DNA from: Crenobacter luteus
GTDB taxonomy: Bacteria; Pseudomonadota; Gammaproteobacteria; Burkholderiales; Chromobacteriaceae
Assembly (NCBI RefSeq): GCF_004345725.1
Contig: NZ_SLXG01000001.1
Location: 234,973 to 298,972 of the forward strand
Direction of reading: 5' to 3'
DNA: 64,000 nucleotides
The notes below the pieces were generated by a model, which saw only the letters and a program-made list of their open reading frames with translations, searched no databases and was not told the DNA's origin. How positions within the stretch are numbered: the stretch's first letter is position 1; each line of letters starts with the position of its first letter. Made by a program: the position numbers and the translations under genes. Positions 1 through 9,258 of the stretch are shown here, in pieces.

Positions 1-9
1 GAGTCAGCC

Positions 10-1377
10 ATGCCCCGTACCCTGATCAAGCATATCCACACCCTCGTCACCATGGACGACGCGCGCCGCGAACTGGCGGACGCCGCGCTGCTTCTCCAAG
101 ACAACCGCATCGTCCGCGTCGGCACCAGCGCCGAGCTCGCCGACGAGCCGGCCGACGAAATCGTCGACCTGACCGACCACCTGGTGCTGCCGGGTTTCGT
201 CAACACCCACCACCACATGTACCAGTCGCTGACGCGTGTCGTGCCGGCCGCGCAGGACTGCGAGCTGTTCGACTGGCTGAAAGCCCTGTACCCGATCTGG
301 GCGGGCCTGACGCCGGAGATGATCCGCGTCTCGACCCAGACCGCGATGGCCGAACTGATCCTGTCCGGCTGCACCACCGCGAGCGACCACCTGTACATCT
401 ACCCGAACGGCTGCCAGCTCGACGACGCGATCGAGGCGGCGACCGAGATCGGCATGCGCTTCCACGCCAGCCGCGGCGCGATGAGCCTGGGCGAGAGCAA
501 GGGCGGCCTGCCACCCGATGCCGTGGTCGAGAACGAGGACGACATCCTCCGCGACGCGCGCCGGCTGATCGAGACCTACCACGACGCCGGCCGCTACGCG
601 ATGACGCGCGTCGTGGTCGCGCCGTGCTCGCCGTTCTCGGTGACCACCGACCTGATGCGCGAGGCGGCGCACCTGGCGCGCGCCTACGGCGTGTCGCTGC
701 ACACCCACCTGGCCGAGAACTACAAGGACATCGATTTCAGCCGCGAGGTGTTCGGCATGACGCCGACCGAGTACGTCGAGGACCTCGGCTGGGTAGGCCA
801 CGACGTGTGGCACGCGCACTGCGTGCAGCTCGACAAGGACGGCATCGACCTGTTCGCGCGCACCGGCACCGGCGTCGCGCACTGCCCGTGCTCGAACATG
901 CGGCTGGCCTCGGGCATCGCGCCGATCCGCGGCATGCTCGACGCCGGCGTCAAGGTCGGCATCGGCGTCGACGGCAGCGCGTCGAACGACGGCGGCCACA
1001 TGCTCAACGAGGTGCGCCAGGCCATGCTGTTGCAGCGCGTCGGCCGCATCGACCCGGCGGCGCTGAGCGCGCGCGAGGCGATCGAGATGGCGACGCGCGG
1101 CGGCGCGGCGGTGCTCAACCGCGACGACATCGGCCAGCTCGCGCCGGGCTTCGCCGCCGACTTCATCGCCTTCGACCTCAACGAACTCGACTTCGCCGGC
1201 GGCTGGCACGACCCGGTCGCGGCGCTGTTGTTCTGCGCGTCGACCAAGGTCAACTGGAGCTTCATCAACGGCCGCGCGGTGGTGCGCGACGGCGAGCTGA
1301 CCACGGTGCCGTTGCGCAACCTCGTCAAGCACCACAACCTGTTGGCGCGCCAACTGGTGAACGGCGAAGCGCGTTAA
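10..1377 (+). CDS. 8-oxoguanine deaminase (amidohydrolase family)
   Basis: The 455-residue protein is a metal-dependent amidohydrolase that probably converts 8-oxoguanine to urate, which would remove an oxidised base from the purine pool in the cytoplasm. The metal-binding HxH lies in NTHHHMYQS (His67 and His69). Further ligands are expected in LHTHLAEN, WHAHCV and GVDGSASND, all present in the family order. Length and sequence are close to Pseudomonas 8-oxoguanine deaminases as I remember them; the wider group also contains chlorohydrolases and guanine deaminases, so substrate is inferred. The ATG lies nine bases from the window edge, so the upstream context is not visible. It is followed by a perfect palindrome of the repeated 10-mer and then a terminator. 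Confidence 0.85.
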   Translation: MPRTLIKHIHTLVTMDDARRELADAALLLQDNRIVRVGTSAELADEPADEIVDLTDHLVLPGFVNTHHHMYQSLTRVVPAAQDCELFDWLKALYPIWAGLTPEMIRVSTQTAMAELILSGCTTASDHLYIYPNGCQLDDAIEAATEIGMRFHASRGAMSLGESKGGLPPDAVVENEDDILRDARRLIETYHDAGRYAMTRVVVAPCSPFSVTTDLMREAAHLARAYGVSLHTHLAENYKDIDFSREVFGMTPTEYVEDLGWVGHDVWHAHCVQLDKDGIDLFARTGTGVAHCPCSNMRLASGIAPIRGMLDAGVKVGIGVDGSASNDGGHMLNEVRQAMLLQRVGRIDPAALSAREAIEMATRGGAAVLNRDDIGQLAPGFAADFIAFDLNELDFAGGWHDPVAALLFCASTKVNWSFINGRAVVRDGELTTVPLRNLVKHHNLLARQLVNGEAR

Positions 1378-1386
1378 GCGCAAAGG

Positions 1387-1406
1387 CTCGGCCAACGTTG
1401 GCCGAG
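1387..1406. repeat. Perfect 20-bp palindrome of two abutting uptake-like 10-mers
   Basis: CTCGGCCAAC is followed directly by GTTGGCCGAG, with no loop. It sits between the deaminase stop codon and the terminator at 1413. It is one of several inverted pairs of this 10-mer found just after genes in this window; this one lacks a T-tract and cannot itself be a terminator. Confidence 0.9.
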
Positions 1407-1412
1407 GCAGAC

Positions 1413-1451
1413 ACGGCCGGCAGGGGGGGGCGCCTCCCCGCCGGCCGTTTT
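1413..1451 (+). terminator. Rho-independent terminator after the deaminase gene
   Basis: A nine-base stem ACGGCCGGC pairs with GCCGGCCGT, with further G/C pairing inside through a run of Gs, and ends in TTT. It closes the deaminase transcript before aroC. Confidence 0.7.
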
Positions 1452-1549
1452 GCCCGGGGCGCGTGTGATAAGATGAACGTTAAAACCATGCAATCTGCGG
1501 CAAGGCGCGACAACGCTGGGCCGCGCAACAAGACAAAGGCAAGAGATCG

Positions 1550-2650
1550 ATGTCAGGCAATACTTTTGGCTTGCTGTTCACCGTGACCTCGTTCGGCGAG
1601 AGCCACGGCCCGGCCATCGGCTGCGTGGTGGACGGCTGTCCGCCCGGGCTTTCCATCGACGAGGCCTACATCCAGGCCGAGCTCGACCGTCGCAAACCGG
1701 GCACCAGCCGCCACGTCACCCAGCGCCGCGAGCCGGATACCGTCGAGATCCTGTCCGGCGTGTTCGAGGGCAAGACCACCGGCACGCCGATAGCGCTGCT
1801 GATCCGCAACACCGACCAGCGCAGCAAAGATTACGGCAACATCGCCGACACCTTCCGCCCGGGCCACGCCGACTACACCTACTGGCACAAGTACGGCATC
1901 CGCGACTACCGCGGCGGCGGACGTTCCTCGGCGCGCGAGACCGCGGTGCGCGTCGCCGCCGGCGCGATCGCCAAGAAATGGTTGGCCGAGCAGTACGGCA
2001 TCGTGATCCGCGGCCACATGACGCAGATCGGCGAGAAGCCTATCCCGTTCGCGCGCTGGGAAGACGTGCCGACCAACCCGTTCTTCGCCGCCGACAACAG
2101 CGTGGTCGACGAGCTGGAAGCGTATATGGACAGCGTGCGCAAGAGCCTCGACTCGGTCGGCGCCAGGCTGCGCGTGGTCGCCGAGAACGTGCCGGTCGGC
2201 TGGGGCGAGCCGGTGTTCGACCGCCTCGACGCCGATATCGCCTACGCGATGATGAGCATCAACGCGGTCAAGGGCGTCGAGATCGGCGCCGGCTTCGAAT
2301 CGGTCGCCCAGCGCGGTTCGGTGCACGGCGACGAGCTGACCCCGGAAGGCTTCGCCAGCAACCACGCCGGCGGCATTCTCGGCGGCATCTCGACCGGCCA
2401 GGACATCGAGGTCTCGATCGCGATCAAGCCGACCTCGAGCATCGCCACGCCGCGCCGCTCGATCGACAAGGCCGGCCAAGCGGTCACGATGGAAACCCAC
2501 GGCCGCCACGACCCGTGCGTCGGCATCCGCGCCACGCCGATCGCCGAGGCGATGCTGGCGCTGACGCTGATGGACCACGCGCTGCGCCACCGCGCGCAAT
2601 GCGGCGACGTGGTGGTCAGCACGCCGCGTATCCCGGGCCGCATCGGCTGA
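1550..2650 (+). CDS. aroC: Chorismate synthase
   Basis: Chorismate synthase (366 residues) catalyses the last shikimate-pathway step, turning EPSP into chorismate with reduced FMN as cofactor, in the cytoplasm. The N-terminal signature [18 protein letters not shown] and the central RSSARETA motif are typical, as is the length. Start ATG at 1550 gives the usual MSGNTFG N-terminus. The gene stands alone between the upstream terminator and the EAL/HDOD gene 50 bases downstream. It contains one copy of the uptake-like 10-mer at 1981, read in frame as LAE. Confidence 0.97.
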   Translation: MSGNTFGLLFTVTSFGESHGPAIGCVVDGCPPGLSIDEAYIQAELDRRKPGTSRHVTQRREPDTVEILSGVFEGKTTGTPIALLIRNTDQRSKDYGNIADTFRPGHADYTYWHKYGIRDYRGGGRSSARETAVRVAAGAIAKKWLAEQYGIVIRGHMTQIGEKPIPFARWEDVPTNPFFAADNSVVDELEAYMDSVRKSLDSVGARLRVVAENVPVGWGEPVFDRLDADIAYAMMSINAVKGVEIGAGFESVAQRGSVHGDELTPEGFASNHAGGILGGISTGQDIEVSIAIKPTSSIATPRRSIDKAGQAVTMETHGRHDPCVGIRATPIAEAMLALTLMDHALRHRAQCGDVVVSTPRIPGRIG

Positions 2651-2700
2651 GCGGGGCGGTGCCGCGGCCCCGATCCCGATTTTTTGCAGAACGACCGACC

Positions 2701-4113
2701 ATGTTCAAAAGCCTGATCGAAGGCTTCGCCGGCCGAAAGCCGCGCGAGGAGGAGGGCGCCGCGCCGGTCGCCGCCGCGACCGAGCCGCCGCGAATGGCAG
2801 TACGGGCGCCCGAGACGGATGCCGGACCGATCGAGCTGCCGCCGACGCTGGGCTTTGTCGCGCACCAGCCGGTGCTGGACCGCCAGCAGCGTGCCGTCGC
2901 CTACCTGTTCGCCGCCCGCGACGAGCGCGGCGCCGCCGGCACGCCGGCGCGGCGGCGCGAGTTCGACGCCCTGCTGCTGTCCACGCTCGCGAAAATGGGC
3001 GTGTACCGGCTGCTCGACTACCGGCGCGCCTTCATCCAGATCTCGCTCGATTCGCTGGATCTGCCCGAACTGGCAACCTTGCCGGCGCGCAGCGTGCTGC
3101 TGCTCGTCGAGCCCGGCTGCGAGCCGCTGGACGACGGCGACCTGGCGCGGCTCGAGGCGCTCAAGGCGGGTGGTCTGCGCCTGGCGCTCGCGCCGGCGCG
3201 CTTCGACGACAGCGTCGTGACGGCGGCGCGCCGCGAGCGGCTGTTCGCGCTGGCCGACGTGATGGTGCTGGACTTCGCCGCCTCGGCCAACCGCGTGCTG
3301 GCGCCGCTGCTCGACCAGCTGCCGCGCCGCTACCCGAAGGCGCGCTGGTTTGCGCGCAACGTCGGCACGGCGGAGGACATGGAGCTGTGCCTGCACGGGC
3401 CGGCGGCGCAGCGCTTCGCGCTGTTCCACGGCGTTTACCTGGCCGGTGGGCGCTCGATGCCGACCGGCAAGGTTGACAGCGGCCAGGCGCGCGTGCTCGA
3501 GATCATGCGGCTGTTGCGCTGCAACGCCGAAGCGCACGAAATCGAGGCGCAGTTCAAGCTCGACTCGCTGCTGCTGTTCAAGCTGCTGCGCTTCGTCAAC
3601 GCGCCGGTCAACGGACTGAGCCGCAAGGTGATGAGTATCGAGGAGAGCCTGCTGCTGCTCGGGCGCGAACGCCTGTTCAAGTGGATGTCGCTCTTGCTGT
3701 TCACCGCGCGCCGCGACGACGTCTCTTCCCCGGGCCTGCTGGAAAAGTCGCTGATCCGCGCCGCCTTCATGGAGCGGCTGGGCGACTATCGCGGCAGCCG
3801 GCTCGAGGCCGAGCACCTGTTCCTGACCGGCATGTTCTCGCTGCTGGCGGCGCTCTTGAACGTACCGTTGGCCGATGCGCTCGAACCGCTCGACTTGCCG
3901 GCGCCGGTCGCAGACGCGCTGCTGGCGCAAAAAGGCCTGTTCGCGCCTTACTTCCAGCTGGCCGTCGCCTGCGAGCAGAACGACCCGGCGCGCGTCACCC
4001 GCCTGGTCGCGCTGCTGAAGCTGGACCTCGACCTCGTCAACCGCTTCTACACCGAGGCCGTGCTGTGGACGCAGCAGGTGTTGCGGGAGGAGGAGCCCGT
4101 TCCGGCGGAGTGA
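2701..4113 (+). CDS. EAL/HDOD domain protein (YuxH-like)
   Basis: This 470-residue cytoplasmic protein combines a degenerate EAL-like domain (roughly residues 60-260) with a C-terminal HDOD domain (roughly 260-460; note the run FKLLRFVNAPVNGL and the following helices). The family is regulatory, and proteins of this layout often affect c-di-GMP or stress signalling. The EAL catalytic residues cannot be recognised, so an active phosphodiesterase is unlikely. ATG at 2701 was chosen because it begins the conserved MFKSLIEGF. One in-gene copy of the uptake-like 10-mer lies at 3282. A terminator follows, just before the IS3 insertion. Confidence 0.8.
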   Translation: MFKSLIEGFAGRKPREEEGAAPVAAATEPPRMAVRAPETDAGPIELPPTLGFVAHQPVLDRQQRAVAYLFAARDERGAAGTPARRREFDALLLSTLAKMGVYRLLDYRRAFIQISLDSLDLPELATLPARSVLLLVEPGCEPLDDGDLARLEALKAGGLRLALAPARFDDSVVTAARRERLFALADVMVLDFAASANRVLAPLLDQLPRRYPKARWFARNVGTAEDMELCLHGPAAQRFALFHGVYLAGGRSMPTGKVDSGQARVLEIMRLLRCNAEAHEIEAQFKLDSLLLFKLLRFVNAPVNGLSRKVMSIEESLLLLGRERLFKWMSLLLFTARRDDVSSPGLLEKSLIRAAFMERLGDYRGSRLEAEHLFLTGMFSLLAALLNVPLADALEPLDLPAPVADALLAQKGLFAPYFQLAVACEQNDPARVTRLVALLKLDLDLVNRFYTEAVLWTQQVLREEEPVPAE

Positions 4114-4175
4114 GGGCCGGGGCATAGGGGCGTTACAGGCGCCAGCCCCGGCATTTGACGGGACTTGAAGGAGGG

Positions 4176-4204
4176 AAGCGGAACCGATCATCGGCGCCGC
4201 TTTT
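4176..4204 (+). terminator. Rho-independent terminator after the EAL/HDOD gene
   Basis: AAGCGG and CCGAT pair with ATCGG and CCGCTT around a short loop, followed by TTTT. It lies 16 bases from the IS3 left end at 4220. Confidence 0.65.
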
Positions 4205-4997
4205 CTTGTTTCCAGGGAGTGACCTGAGTCGGGATTTTGTAGCCACTCAGGCAGTGAGTCGGTTGTCGATAGTAGCCGAATCCAGCCAGGCTCGACGGAC
4301 CGTGGCCGGAAGTTGATAGCGGTGGGCGCTGTGTGGTCGGCGCTCGTTGTAGAACTGCCGCCAGCATTCGATGAGCCCCTTGGCCTCGGCGCGGCTGCGA
4401 AACCATTCGCGATTCAGCAATTCGGCGCGTAGCTTGCCGTTGAAACTTTCGATGAAACCGTTTTGCCCCGGACTGCCGGACGCAATGAAGGCGGGTCCAA
4501 GCGCCGCATCGCGCAGCCAGCGCATGACCTTGGCGGCAGTGAACTCCGCACCATTGTCCGATCGAACGTAGGCAGGCTTGCCGTACCGCCGCATGAGGCG
4601 CGACAACGTCAGGATGACGTCTTGCGAGCGCAGACTGGCGCCACCTCGATAGCCAGGCATTCGCGGGTGTATTCGTCGATCACGCATAACATCTTCAATG
4701 CCCGGCCATCGACCAACTGGTCATGGACGAAGTCATAGCTCCAGACCGAGTTGGGCTGCGTGGCGCCCGGCAGGCGAATATCGCTGCCGCAACGTCGCCG
4801 GCGTGGCCGCCGCTTCGGGATGCCGAGTTTCAACGCTCGCCACATCCGCCGTACTCGCGATTCACTCAGCGCCAGCCAGGCCGCCATCCGGCGATAGCCA
4901 AAGCGTGGTACCTCCGACGATGCCGCAAGCAGCCGTTCACCCAAGTGTCGATCCTTCTCCGGCTGCTTGAGCTCGTAGGCCGCTACCCGGCGACTGA

Positions 4998-5861
4998 GAG
5001 TCGCTAACAAAACCTCCTTGATGCTGAGCACGCGAGGCCCCATCTGGTCGGCATGAAGCGAAGTGTCGTCAGCCAGAAACTGTGGAAATCGTTGCAACCG
5101 TTGCTGCCCAGCACGCCCCGTTCACGACGGGGCGGGCGTCCCCGCCTGGATGACCGGGCGGCGCTGAACGGCATCCTGTTCGTGCTCACCACCGGGATCC
5201 CGTGGGAGGACCTACCGCAAGAACTGGGCTTCGGCAGCGGCATGACCTGCTGGCGACGCCTGCGCGACAGGCAAGCCCAAGGCGTCTGGGACCGCCTGCA
5301 TCTGGCGCTGTTGACCCAACTGCGGCAATGCGACCAGATCGACTGGAGCCGGGCCTGCATCGACGGAGCGAGTGTCGCCAGCCCCCGGGGGGCGCGGAAA
5401 CCGGCCGCAACCCCACCGATCGCGGCAAGCTCGGTAGCAAGCGACACCTGATCGTCGACCGCCGTGGCGTGCCACTGGCGCTGAGCGTGACGGGCGCCAA
5501 TCGCCACGATTCGATAGCCTTCGAGACCTTGGTGGACGCCATTCCGGCCGTTCCCGGCCTGCCGGGACGACCCCGGCAGCGACCGCACAAATTGCACGCC
5601 GACAAGGGCTACGACTTCCGCCGCTGTCGCGAGCACCTCAAACGTCGCGGCATCATGGCGCGCATTGCCCGTCGCGGCGTGGAAAGCGGCGAGCGGCTGG
5701 GGCGCCATCGCTGGGTGGTCGAGCGCACGCACGCCTGGTTGGCCGGCTTCGGCAAGCTGCGCATCCGCTTCGAAAGACGGCTGGACACGCATTACGCCTT
5801 GCTCAAGCTGGCTTGTGCCTTGATCTGCTTACGCTTTATCGACCGGTTTTGTTAGCGACTC
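4998..5861 (+). mobile_element. IS5-family element (IS427/IS1031-like), inserted in the IS3 orfB
   Basis: The element is 864 bp with 17-bp perfect inverted ends, GAGTCGCTAACAAAACC (4998-5014) and its complement (5845-5861). It is flanked by a three-base TGA duplication (4995-4997 and 5862-5864), fitting the TNA target habit of the IS1031-type group. It carries one transposase read in two frames. A diverged second copy begins at 63859, also next to TGA. No uptake-like 10-mer occurs in it, consistent with recent arrival. Confidence 0.9.
5053..5855 (+). CDS. IS5-family transposase, two frames joined by -1 frameshift
   Basis: The first frame starts at ATG 5053 (MKRSVVSQKLWKSLQPLLP) and would stop at 5451. 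The second, in the -1 frame, continues the protein (ETGRNPTDRGKLGSKRHLI) to 5855. The switch lies at a run of six Gs, 5387-5392, giving SPRG then GAETG. IS427-group transposases commonly use such frameshifting, so this is probably programmed, though a simple indel cannot be excluded. The joined product is about 267 residues with the DDE-type fold: CIDGAS, the ADKGYD segment and the RWVVERTHAW helix carry the expected acidic residues. Confidence 0.8.
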
Positions 5862-5948
5862 TGAGCCCCAGGTAACGACATGCCTTGCGTTGCGACAGAC
5901 CCCGCCGAGTCAGGACTTCCAGCGCTTCGCGCCGGCCCGTCGGGGTGC

Positions 5949-6212
5949 TCATTTTTTTCGGCTGAATTCCTTCAAGCCGTGAGTTACCAGCAACTGCTCG
6001 GCCAGCAGCCGCTTGAGCCGCTCGTTCTCCGACTCCAGTTCCTTGAGTCGCCGTGCCTCGGCCACATCCATGCCGCCGAACTTGTTGCGCCAGCGGTAGA
6101 ACGTCTGTTCCGTGATGTTGTGACGCTGACACAGATCCTTTGTCGACGCCTCCCGGCTTTCGGCTTCCCGCAGGATGCGGATGATCTGTTCGTCGGTAAA
6201 TCGCTTTTTCAT
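5949..6212 (-). CDS. IS3-family transposase orfA (helix-turn-helix subunit)
   Basis: An 87-residue DNA-binding subunit, MKKRFTDEQIIRILREAE, with the HTH around NITEQTFYRWRNKFGG and a leucine-zipper tail LKELESENERLKRLLAEQL that dimerises IS3 OrfA proteins. GGAG lies six bases before the ATG at 6212; an alternative ATG lies 12 bases upstream. It ends in AAAAAAATGA, where TGA stops orfA and ATG starts orfB; the A7 run is a classical -1 slippery site for the OrfAB fusion. Intact, but its orfB partner is broken. Confidence 0.85.
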   Translation of the reverse strand: MKKRFTDEQIIRILREAESREASTKDLCQRHNITEQTFYRWRNKFGGMDVAEARRLKELESENERLKRLLAEQLLVTHGLKEFSRKK

Positions 6213-6280
6213 CGAGTTCTCCATGCTCCAAGGATACGAGAGCTCACTTGCAGAATGGCTACACGATTCGACTCAGGTCA

Positions 6281-6342
6281 GCAGCTTATGCTGGCAAAAG
6301 TCGCAACTTATGGTGTCAAAGTCGCAGCTTATGTTGTCACTC
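6281..6342. repeat. Three imperfect ~20-bp direct repeats, likely IS21-type terminal remnant
   Basis: Three units follow one another: GCAGCTTATGCTGGCAAAA, GTCGCAACTTATGGTGTCAAA and GTCGCAGCTTATGTTGTCA. Multiple terminal repeats of this kind are known from IS21-family ends, and the words resemble such ends as I remember them. The IS3 right end abuts the first unit, and no istA/istB gene remains, so this would be an orphan end. It lies between IS3 and the nrdJ stop codon. Confidence 0.45.
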
Positions 6343-6376
6343 ACAGCGCCGATTCCCGCTGGCGGTGTGCCAGGCT

Positions 6377-9217
6377 TCAGCCGCAGGCGCCGATATGGCC
6401 GCAGGCGGTGCAGAATTCGCAACCATCCTTCCTGATCAGCGCGCGGTGGCCGCATTCGGGGCAGGCCTTGCCGGCCAGCGCCGCGGGCCGCTCGGGTTGG
6501 CCGAACAGTTCGCCCTGTTCGGGCGCGAGTACCCCCATGTCCTCGACCGGGTAGCCCGCTTCGGTCAACAGGCCGAGCATCGCGTAGCGGTGGATCAACA
6601 GCCGCGCCAGGTAGGCGACCGTCGACGGCCAGCTCTGCGACTTCTCGCCGCCGGGCACGCGCGCGAAGAAGTCGCCCTGCGGCTCGGCCCAGTTCAACAG
6701 CTTGCGCAGTTTCAGCCCTATCCACGCCGGGTCGATCACCCGCATGTCGAGCGACAGCAGCTTGCACAGCCCGTCGAGCTCGCGCGGGTAGGCGCCGGCC
6801 AGCCACATCGCGTACGGGCGGCGGCCGCCGCCGGGCATCGTCAATTCCTTCACGAACAGCACGAAGTCGTCGCCGGTCTGCGCGTTGGCGATGTCGACCG
6901 TCCAGCTCAGCGTGCCGTCCGGGCCGGACTTGGGTTCCTGGCGCGCGATCAGCGCGTCCAGCACCGGGGTCGGTTCGTCCTGTGCCGCCTCGAGCGCGCC
7001 GAGCGCGGCGACGCGGTGGCGCACGACGCGGCCGAGCGCGGCGGCGGCGCTGGCGGCGTACTGCTCTTGACCGGCGAGTTCGAGCCGGTAGCGCCGGTCG
7101 CCGGCGGTGCGCGCGAGCGCGTCGAGCTTCATCGCCAGCCAGCCGCGGTCGCGGCAGCGCATGTCCATCGACAGCGTCTTGGCAATCGCGCCGAGGCCGC
7201 GCGCCTGTTCGCTGCCGTTGACCCAGCATTCGAACGGGTAGGCGCGCTCCTCGTCGACGTGGCCGACCACCACGGCGAAGCCGCCGTCGTCGCCCTCGAC
7301 CATATAGGTCCACGATGGGTTGCCGTCGGGCAGCTGCGGCCGGTGCGGCCACTTGAGGCTGGCGAGCGTCGGACTCGGCGCGCTCTTGAGCGCGAGACGC
7401 CGGTCCGCTCCCGACGCGGCCGCGAGGTTGGCCGAGGCGCCGTCTGCGGCCGCCGGCAGCGACAGCACCGCGCCGAGCACCGTGTTCGGCCGGTAGGTGG
7501 TGATGCCCTTGAGGCCGGCGCGCCAGGCTTCCAGATAGAGCGCCTCGAAGTCGTCGAAGGGGTAGTCGGCCGGCACGTTCACCGTCTTGGAGATCGCGGT
7601 GTCGATATAGGGCGCGACGGCGGCGGCCATCCGCATATGGTCGAGCGCGCTCATTTCCAGCGCCGAGACGAAGGCCGGCGGCAAGGGCGCGTCGGGGCCG
7701 AACAGGTGGCGGAACAGCCGCCAGGCGTGGTCCTCGACCTGGTATTCCTGCTGGCCGCCGTCGGGCAGCCGCTTCTTCCTCGTGTAGTGCCACGAGAACG
7801 CCGGTTCGATGCCGTTGCTCGCGTTGTCGGCGAAGGCGAGCGAGATGGTGCCGGTCGGCGCGATCGACAGCAGGTGCGAGTTGCGGATGCCGTGCTGGCG
7901 GATGCGCGCCCGGATCGCCTCGGGCAGCCGGCTCGCGCAGTGCGGCGCGGCCAGGTAGGGCTCGGCGTCGAACAGCGGGAAGGGGCCTTTTTCGATCGCC
8001 AGCTCGACCGACGCGTCGTAGGCGGCGTTCCGCATCGCCTCGGCCAAGCTCGCCGCCATCGCGCGGCCGGCGTCGCTGTCGTAGCGCAGGTTCAGCAAAA
8101 TCAGCGCGTCGCCCAGTCCGGTGAAGCCGAGCCCGATGCGGCGCTTGGCGGCGGCTTCAAACGCCTGCTCGGGCAGCGGCCAGACGGTGGCGTCGAGTAC
8201 GTTGTCGAGCATCCGCACCGCGACGCGCACCGTGGCGTCGAAAGCGGCGAAGTCGAAGTTGGCCGAGGCGGAAAACGGTGCGCGCACGAAGCGGGTCAGG
8301 TCGATCGAGCCGAGGTCGCAGCAGCCGTAGTCGGGCAGCGGCTGCTCGCCGCACGGGTTGGTCGACGCGATCGTTTCGCAGTAGGACAGGTTGTTGTCGG
8401 CGTTGATGCGGTCGAGGAAGAGCACGCCCGGTTCGGCGTGGTCGTAGGTCGAGCGCATCACCTGATGCCACAGCGCGCGCGCCGGCACGCGCCGGTACAG
8501 CCAGCGGCCGTCGGCCAGCCGGGTCGCGTCGGGGAACAGCGCCGCGTCCGGCTCGGCGGCGTGGACGAGCGGCCAGTCGGCGTCGGCCTCGACCGCGCGC
8601 ATGAAGGCGTCGGACACGCCGATCGAGATATTGAAGTTGGACAGCGCGCCGCGGTCCTTGGCGTGGATGAATTCCTCGATGTCCGGGTGGTCGACGTCGA
8701 GCACGCCCATCTGCGCGCCGCGCCGCGCGCCGGCCGATTCGACCGTCTCGCAGCTGGCGTCGAACACCTGCATATAGGACACCGGGCCGCTGGCGCGGCT
8801 GTGCGTGCTGGCCACGCGCGCGCCGCGCGGCCGGATCGCGCTGAAGTTGTAGCCGACGCCGCCGCCGCGCCGCATAGTCTCGGCCGCCTGCTGCAGCGCC
8901 GGGTAGATGCCGGGCTTGCCGGCCACCGTCTGGCTGATCGAGTCGCCGACCGGCTGCACGAAACAGTTGATCAGCGTCGCCGCCAGCGCGGTGCCAGCCG
9001 CCGAGTTGATGCGGCCGCCGGGGATGAAGCCGGCCTGCTGCGCGGCGAAGAACGCGTCCTCGTGCGCGGCCGGCTCGGCCTCGACCGCGGCGAGCGCGCG
9101 TGCGACGCGCCGCCTGACCGCGTCGGCGTCGGCCTCGTCGCCCTTGGCGTACTTTTCGCGCAGCACGTCGCGGCTGATCGGCTGTTCGGGCAGCGCGGGG
9201 CGCGGGTCGGCTTTCAT
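6377..9217 (-). CDS. nrdJ: Adenosylcobalamin-dependent (class II) ribonucleotide reductase
   Basis: NrdJ (946 residues) reduces ribonucleotides to deoxyribonucleotides with vitamin B12 and without oxygen dependence. The reductase barrel carries INCFVQP (Cys85), the [15 protein letters not shown] stretch (about 280-294) and [13 protein letters not shown]-terminal tail ends in two CxxC pairs (CPECG and CTACG), probably a zinc ribbon or redox shuttle. ATG at 9217 is preceded by GGGAGA. It lies 41 bases after the DUF748 gene and is probably cotranscribed. Two 10-mer copies occur at 7427 and 8258, both read as SAN. The 3' side adjoins IS debris, which has not damaged the gene. Confidence 0.92.
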   Translation of the reverse strand: MKADPRPALPEQPISRDVLREKYAKGDEADADAVRRRVARALAAVEAEPAAHEDAFFAAQQAGFIPGGRINSAAGTALAATLINCFVQPVGDSISQTVAGKPGIYPALQQAAETMRRGGGVGYNFSAIRPRGARVASTHSRASGPVSYMQVFDASCETVESAGARRGAQMGVLDVDHPDIEEFIHAKDRGALSNFNISIGVSDAFMRAVEADADWPLVHAAEPDAALFPDATRLADGRWLYRRVPARALWHQVMRSTYDHAEPGVLFLDRINADNNLSYCETIASTNPCGEQPLPDYGCCDLGSIDLTRFVRAPFSASANFDFAAFDATVRVAVRMLDNVLDATVWPLPEQAFEAAAKRRIGLGFTGLGDALILLNLRYDSDAGRAMAASLAEAMRNAAYDASVELAIEKGPFPLFDAEPYLAAPHCASRLPEAIRARIRQHGIRNSHLLSIAPTGTISLAFADNASNGIEPAFSWHYTRKKRLPDGGQQEYQVEDHAWRLFRHLFGPDAPLPPAFVSALEMSALDHMRMAAAVAPYIDTAISKTVNVPADYPFDDFEALYLEAWRAGLKGITTYRPNTVLGAVLSLPAAADGASANLAAASGADRRLALKSAPSPTLASLKWPHRPQLPDGNPSWTYMVEGDDGGFAVVVGHVDEERAYPFECWVNGSEQARGLGAIAKTLSMDMRCRDRGWLAMKLDALARTAGDRRYRLELAGQEQYAASAAAALGRVVRHRVAALGALEAAQDEPTPVLDALIARQEPKSGPDGTLSWTVDIANAQTGDDFVLFVKELTMPGGGRRPYAMWLAGAYPRELDGLCKLLSLDMRVIDPAWIGLKLRKLLNWAEPQGDFFARVPGGEKSQSWPSTVAYLARLLIHRYAMLGLLTEAGYPVEDMGVLAPEQGELFGQPERPAALAGKACPECGHRALIRKDGCEFCTACGHIGACG

Positions 9218-9258
9218 GCGCTTCTCCCTGGTGTCGGCGGGGGTGGAGGGTGCTGCCG

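Larger units (their letters stand above)
4247..5952 (-). pseudogene. IS3 transposase orfB, broken by an IS5 insertion and a frameshift
   Basis: orfB encodes the DDE integrase part of the IS3 transposase. The N-terminal piece (from ATG 5952, MSTPTGRREALEV) runs into the inner element at 5864. Downstream, CRYLGL joins SRRVAAYELK in frame if the IS and one TGA copy are removed. A second lesion near 4640 shifts the frame between CLAIEVA and SLRSQDVI. The DDE residues can still be seen in [15 protein letters not shown] and GFIESFNGK. Two independent breaks show that this copy is inactive. orfB would be expressed as a fusion with orfA by -1 slippage on the A7 run at 5952-5958. Confidence 0.85.
4220..6280 (-). 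mobile_element. IS3-family element (IS407-like), interrupted by an IS5-family element
   Basis: Both ends start with TGACCTGAGTCG inward and keep matching up to TGTAGCCA, giving imperfect inverted repeats of about 25 bp at 4220-4245 and 6255-6280. Without the inner IS5 and one duplicated TGA the element would be about 1.19 kb, normal for IS3. It carries orfA and a broken orfB on the minus strand. Flanking four-base words are GGAG and GCAG, so no exact target duplication is visible; the element may have been part of a rearrangement. The copy is dead because of the inner insertion and a second frameshift. Confidence 0.85.

Noticed and set aside
1422..1430. G8 tract as a phase-variation switch
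   Set aside because: It lies in the loop/stem of a terminator, not in a gene or promoter spacer.
2652..2685. Terminator after aroC
   Set aside because: A short C/G hairpin is present but the T-run lies eight bases past the stem, which is too far for a confident call.
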